A DNA stretch of 64,000 nt from Nocardioides dokdonensis FR1436. Its GTDB lineage: Bacteria; Actinomycetota; Actinomycetes; Propionibacteriales; Nocardioidaceae. Where the stretch lies: positions 2,914,001-2,978,000 of the forward strand of contig NZ_CP015079.1 in assembly GCF_001653335.1 (NCBI RefSeq). Reading direction: 5' to 3'. Positions 61,070-64,000 of this stretch are shown piece after piece. Below the pieces are notes generated by a model. That model saw nothing but the letters and a program-made list of their open reading frames with translations, searched no databases and was not told the origin of the DNA. Positions within the stretch are counted from its first letter, which is position 1; the number at the start of each line of letters is the position of its first letter. A program made the position numbers and the translations under genes.

Positions 61070-62274
61070 TGAGAGTGGACAGACGAAAGTTCCTCCTGGG
61101 GGCCCTCAGCGTGCCCGCGGGTGCGGTGCTGGCCAAGACCGGCATGGGGCTGCTCGGCGAGCAGTCGGCCGCCTCCGAGGCGGTGCTGCGGGCCGCGGAC
61201 CTGAAGCTGGCGACGGGCACGCCCTTCCCGCTGGTCGCGCTGCCGGGCAAGGCCCCGATGGGCCAGGTCTACGACCGACCGCCCAACTACGAGACCCCGG
61301 CCGAGCACCTGATCGGTCAGCAGAACTACCCCTACACGGACAACGAGTACTACTACGTCCGCTACCGCGAGGCCTCCGTCCTGCAGCTGACGCCGGAGAA
61401 CTACCGGCTCAAGATCGGCGGCGACGCCGCGGACAACGAGATCACCCTCACCCTCGACGAGCTGAAGCGCCGCGCGTCCCAGACGATCGGCGCCGTGGGT
61501 GTCTGCAGCGGTGAGGGGCGCGGCCTGCACCACCCCATGATCCCCGGCATGCCGTGGACCAAGGGTGATCTGTCCTGCGCCGAGTGGACCGGTGTGCCGC
61601 TCAACGACCTGCTCGACGAGGTCGGTGTCAAGAGCAGCGCGTTGCACGTCTCCTTCGGTGGCGGCCGGGTGATCAGCCTGGCCAAGCCCCAGTACTGGCG
61701 CTCCTACCTGCTCGAGACCATCCGGGAGTACGAGCCGCTGGTCGCGACCCAGATGAACGGGGAGGACATCCCGTTCTGGAACGGTTACCCGGTTCGGTTG
61801 GTCTTCCCCGGCACGTGGGCCCCCACCTGGACCAAGCAGCTGGTCGAGATCGACATCCGGACCACCCCCAACGAGATGGAGTGGTCCGGGCGGGAGATCA
61901 CGCCCAACGAGCTCCTGCCGTTCTCGCTCATCGTGACCCCCACCGACGGCACCCAGATCCCGGTCGGTCGCGAGGTCGAGCTGACCGGGGTCGCCTACGA
62001 CAAGGGAGCCGGCATCACGAAGGTGGAGGTCAGCCAGGACGAGGGGCGGACCTGGGAGCCGGCGGAGCTGGAGAAGTCCTACGGCAAGTACACCTGGCGG
62101 GTGTGGCACGCGACCGTCGGGTTCGACAGGACCGGCGAGAACCGGGTGCTGTGCCGCGCGACCAACGCCGAGGGCGAGGTCCAGCCGACCGACCCCGCTC
62201 CGGACGTGATGGAGACCGGGGCCCGCAAGGAGACCGCGGCCAAGAACTTCGCCGGCGTCTACGAGGTGGTGTGA
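61069..62274 (+). CDS. Sulfite oxidase-family molybdoenzyme (Tat-exported)
   Basis: A 401-residue molybdopterin oxidoreductase. A Tat signal (VDRRKFLLGA, 3-12) leads into a sulfite-oxidase-like Moco domain whose molybdenum Cys is Cys146 in GVCSGEGRG, then a C-terminal Ig-like dimerisation domain (about 285-390, LTGVAYDKGAGITKVEVSQDEGRTW). It resembles SorA of bacterial sulfite dehydrogenases, sulfite to sulfate. It is followed by a monoheme cytochrome gene (SorB-like) and lies in a cytochrome/oxidase operon. Starts GTG 61066 and GTG 61075 are alternatives; 61075 has the best ribosome-binding-site spacing. Confidence 0.87.
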   Translation: MRVDRRKFLLGALSVPAGAVLAKTGMGLLGEQSAASEAVLRAADLKLATGTPFPLVALPGKAPMGQVYDRPPNYETPAEHLIGQQNYPYTDNEYYYVRYREASVLQLTPENYRLKIGGDAADNEITLTLDELKRRASQTIGAVGVCSGEGRGLHHPMIPGMPWTKGDLSCAEWTGVPLNDLLDEVGVKSSALHVSFGGGRVISLAKPQYWRSYLLETIREYEPLVATQMNGEDIPFWNGYPVRLVFPGTWAPTWTKQLVEIDIRTTPNEMEWSGREITPNELLPFSLIVTPTDGTQIPVGREVELTGVAYDKGAGITKVEVSQDEGRTWEPAELEKSYGKYTWRVWHATVGFDRTGENRVLCRATNAEGEVQPTDPAPDVMETGARKETAAKNFAGVYEVV

Positions 62275-62276
62275 GC

Positions 62277-62708
62277 ATGAGTGTCCCCGGTGGATGGAAG
62301 ATCCCAGCGGTGGTGGCCCTGGCCGCCGCCACGTCGGTGGGGGTCTACGCCGTGACGCGCGACGAGCCCGCACCGGTGGTCTCGTCGGGCCAGGGCGGTG
62401 TGGGGCAGTACCCCCAGGCGGAGGAGCTCTCGCTGGTGGTGGCGGAGCACAGCGGCCTCGTCGAGGCCTACTGCACCGCGTGCCACTCCTTGGCCCCGAT
62501 CGTGCGCCACTCTGGCTTCACCGCCGAGGTGTGGGCCAGCGAGGTGGAGAAGATGCGGGAGTCCTACGGGGCACCGATCGACGACACGACAGCCGAGCAG
62601 ATCACCTCCTACCTGCAGAAGTACTACACCGTGCCGGTGGGGGAGATCGCCGGCACCAGCAAGCAGACGTGGTCGGATCCGACCGGCCCCACGGCCACGG
62701 GCGACTGA
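62277..62708 (+). CDS. Monoheme cytochrome c, SorB-like
   Basis: A 143-residue cytochrome with a signal peptide or anchor (about 8-27) and one heme site CTACH at 66-70, flanked by LVEAYCTACHSLAPIVRHSGF. Downstream VEKMRESYGAP supplies a Met ligand candidate. It is probably the electron acceptor of the molybdoenzyme encoded 2 nt upstream. ATG 62277 is preferred; GTG 62271 is in frame. Confidence 0.87.
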   Translation: MSVPGGWKIPAVVALAAATSVGVYAVTRDEPAPVVSSGQGGVGQYPQAEELSLVVAEHSGLVEAYCTACHSLAPIVRHSGFTAEVWASEVEKMRESYGAPIDDTTAEQITSYLQKYYTVPVGEIAGTSKQTWSDPTGPTATGD

Positions 62709-62710
62709 GA

Positions 62711-63385
62711 GTGGTCAGCCCGGTCCGACCGGCGCGGGAGCCGGTGCTCAGGCTCCGGGCGACGAGCAGGCGGTACGACGACGCCCTCGCTCTGTCGCCC
62801 GTGAGCCTGACCCTGCATCCCGGGACCGTCAGCCTCGTCACCGGGCACAACGGTTCGGGCAAGAGCACGCTGCTGCGGCTGGCCGCCGGGCTGCTCCGAC
62901 CCAGCTCGGGGACCAGGGAGGCCTCGGGCCGCGCCCTGTACCTGCTCTCGGGTCAGGGCGCCCGAGCGGTGGAGTCGCCTCGATCGGCGGTGGAGACCGC
63001 GGCCCGGCTCTCCGGCGCCTCGCGGGGTGACGCCGAGGAGGCGGCAGCCGCGGCGCTCGACGCGGTAGGCCTCGGTGCCGTCGCCGCCCGGGCAGTGGGG
63101 ACCTTCTCCTCCGGGCAGCGGGCCCGCGTGAGCCTGGCGGTCGCGCTCGCCTGCCCGGTGCCGGTGGTCTGCCTCGACGAGCCCACGGCCCACCTCGACT
63201 CGGACGGCTCGGACCTGGTCGCCGCCACGATCGCCGTCCTCGCGAGCCGGGGGAGCGCGGTGCTCGTCGCCTCGCACGACCCCGTGGCGCTCAGGTGGCG
63301 GGTGGACGCCCGCCTCCACCTCGACGGTGGTGTCGTGGCTGCTCCGGTGCTCCCGGACGGTCGGACCGAGGCGCTCCCGGCATGA
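62711..63385 (+). CDS. ccmA: Heme exporter ATP-binding protein CcmA
   Basis: A 224-residue ABC ATPase: Walker A GHNGSGKST near 46-54, signature SSGQRARV near 135, Walker B VVCLDEPTAHLD near 154-165 and H-loop SHDP near 190. Size and the following membrane protein gene fit CcmAB, which powers heme release from CcmE. GTG 62711 follows the cytochrome stop by 2 nt; the stop overlaps ccmB (ATGA). Confidence 0.85.
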   Translation: MVSPVRPAREPVLRLRATSRRYDDALALSPVSLTLHPGTVSLVTGHNGSGKSTLLRLAAGLLRPSSGTREASGRALYLLSGQGARAVESPRSAVETAARLSGASRGDAEEAAAAALDAVGLGAVAARAVGTFSSGQRARVSLAVALACPVPVVCLDEPTAHLDSDGSDLVAATIAVLASRGSAVLVASHDPVALRWRVDARLHLDGGVVAAPVLPDGRTEALPA

Positions 63386-64000
63386 GGACGGCCCTGATCC
63401 TCGTGCGCCGCGAGCTGCGTCTGGAGGCCTCGGGACGCGAGGCCACCACCACGGTCCTCCCGTTCGTGCTCGCGGCGGTGCTGCTGGCCGGGCTGGCGAT
63501 GGGGCCCTCCCGCGAGGTGCTGCAGAGCGTGGGTCCCGGAGTCACGTGGCTGGTCGTCCTGTTCGCCGCCCCGGCGCTCGCCCGCAGCGTGGCTGCGGTC
63601 GAGCGCGACGAGGGGGCCTGGGACACCTTGCGGGGCCTGGCCCCGCCTCTCGCGCTGGTGGCGGGCAAGGTCGGGGGGCTGTGGCTGCACTACCTCGCGA
63701 CGTGGGCCGTCGCGGCGGTCCTCGTGACGATCATGTTCCCGGCGCCGATGCCGTGGCCCGGACTGGTCGCCGGCCCCATGGGCACCCTCGGGCTCGCCGC
63801 CCTGACCGTCGCGTTCGGCGCCCTGCTGGTGGGTGCGCGGCGCCGGACGGGGCTGCTGGCCGTGCTCCTGCTGCCGCTGGCCCTCCCCGTCCTCCTGGCC
63901 GGGGTGACGATGGGGACCCCGGGTCAGGACCACACCCCCTGGACCGTCCTGCTCCTCGCCTACGATCTGCTCGTGCTGGTGACCGTCTGGGCGGTGCATC
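63382..64000 (+). CDS. ccmB: Heme exporter membrane protein CcmB (partial at window end)
   Basis: About 206 residues are visible from ATG 63382 and the frame is still open at the window end. It begins MRTALILVRRELRLEASGREATTTVLPFVLAAVLLAG, matching the CcmB N-terminus, and the visible part contains about five hydrophobic segments. It would form the membrane part of CcmAB. The operon probably continues beyond 64000, where ccmC would be expected. Confidence 0.85.
   Translation, partial: MRTALILVRRELRLEASGREATTTVLPFVLAAVLLAGLAMGPSREVLQSVGPGVTWLVVLFAAPALARSVAAVERDEGAWDTLRGLAPPLALVAGKVGGLWLHYLATWAVAAVLVTIMFPAPMPWPGLVAGPMGTLGLAALTVAFGALLVGARRRTGLLAVLLLPLALPVLLAGVTMGTPGQDHTPWTVLLLAYDLLVLVTVWAVH

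Overview
The window is very GC-rich, gene-dense DNA with GTG starts and many 1-4 bp gene overlaps. It looks like an actinobacterial chromosome, most likely Nocardioides or a close relative. Supporting signs are a glnA2/glnE pair, a 13E12-type DUF222/HNH gene, an ECF41 sigma factor and many start codons lying 6-7 nt after a TAGGNT-like -10 box (leaderless transcripts). The species assignment is inference. No rRNA, tRNA or CRISPR was seen, and no gene-free stretch exceeds 300 bases.

Layout. 1-7.4 kb: a cut-off GNAT gene, a secreted protein, then nitrogen metabolism (glnA2, a class I glutamine amidotransferase, glnE) and an isocitrate lyase/PEP mutase-like enzyme. 7.5-14.2 kb: a TasA/SipW surface-protein island. 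A 917-bp block carrying a complete tasA-like gene occurs twice as direct repeats with one mismatch. Between the copies lie sipW and a DUF222/HNH endonuclease preceded by an SOS-box-like palindrome. After the second copy come a degenerate Hpt protein, a third divergent tasA-like gene, a response regulator and another small secreted protein. 14.2-18.5 kb: ketone-body use (PucR-type regulator, 3-hydroxybutyrate dehydrogenase, scoAB). 18.5-25.9 kb: a GH1-like protein lacking its acid/base Glu, an SRPBCC protein, a UvrA2-type ABC ATPase, CtlX, an amine oxidase, a cupin and a PNPOx-fold protein.

26.0-31.7 kb: jetA-jetB-jetC, the kleisin, KITE and SMC genes of a type I Wadjet/Mks complex, with no jetD nuclease gene next to them; a patatin-like phospholipase follows. 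32.6-41.6 kb: ECF41 sigma factor with a small partner, TetR with an operator-like palindrome before an MpaB-type gene, a large AAA-LuxR regulator, and a methyltransferase coupled to a hydrolase-glycosyltransferase fusion. 41.6-43.1 kb: a rifampicin-monooxygenase-like gene preceded by a palindrome matching the rifamycin-associated element. 43.1-53.4 kb: a P-type ATPase, GAF-LuxR regulator, FAD oxidase, a coupled three-gene operon (27-residue-repeat acidic peptide, JmjC oxygenase, sucrase/ferredoxin-like protein), a universal stress protein and a frameshifted MFS gene.

53.5 kb to the end: one long coupled respiratory operon. It holds Ccm (System I) cytochrome c maturation genes (ccmF, ccmG, ccmH/I, then ccmA, ccmB), a cupredoxin lipoprotein, a cbb3-type oxidase (ccoN, ccoO, two small membrane proteins, a triheme cytochrome) and a Tat-exported sulfite-oxidase-family molybdoenzyme with its monoheme cytochrome. 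Together these would take electrons from sulfite through c-type cytochromes to oxygen and mature the hemes they need. Such a module is unusual for an actinobacterium and may have been acquired.
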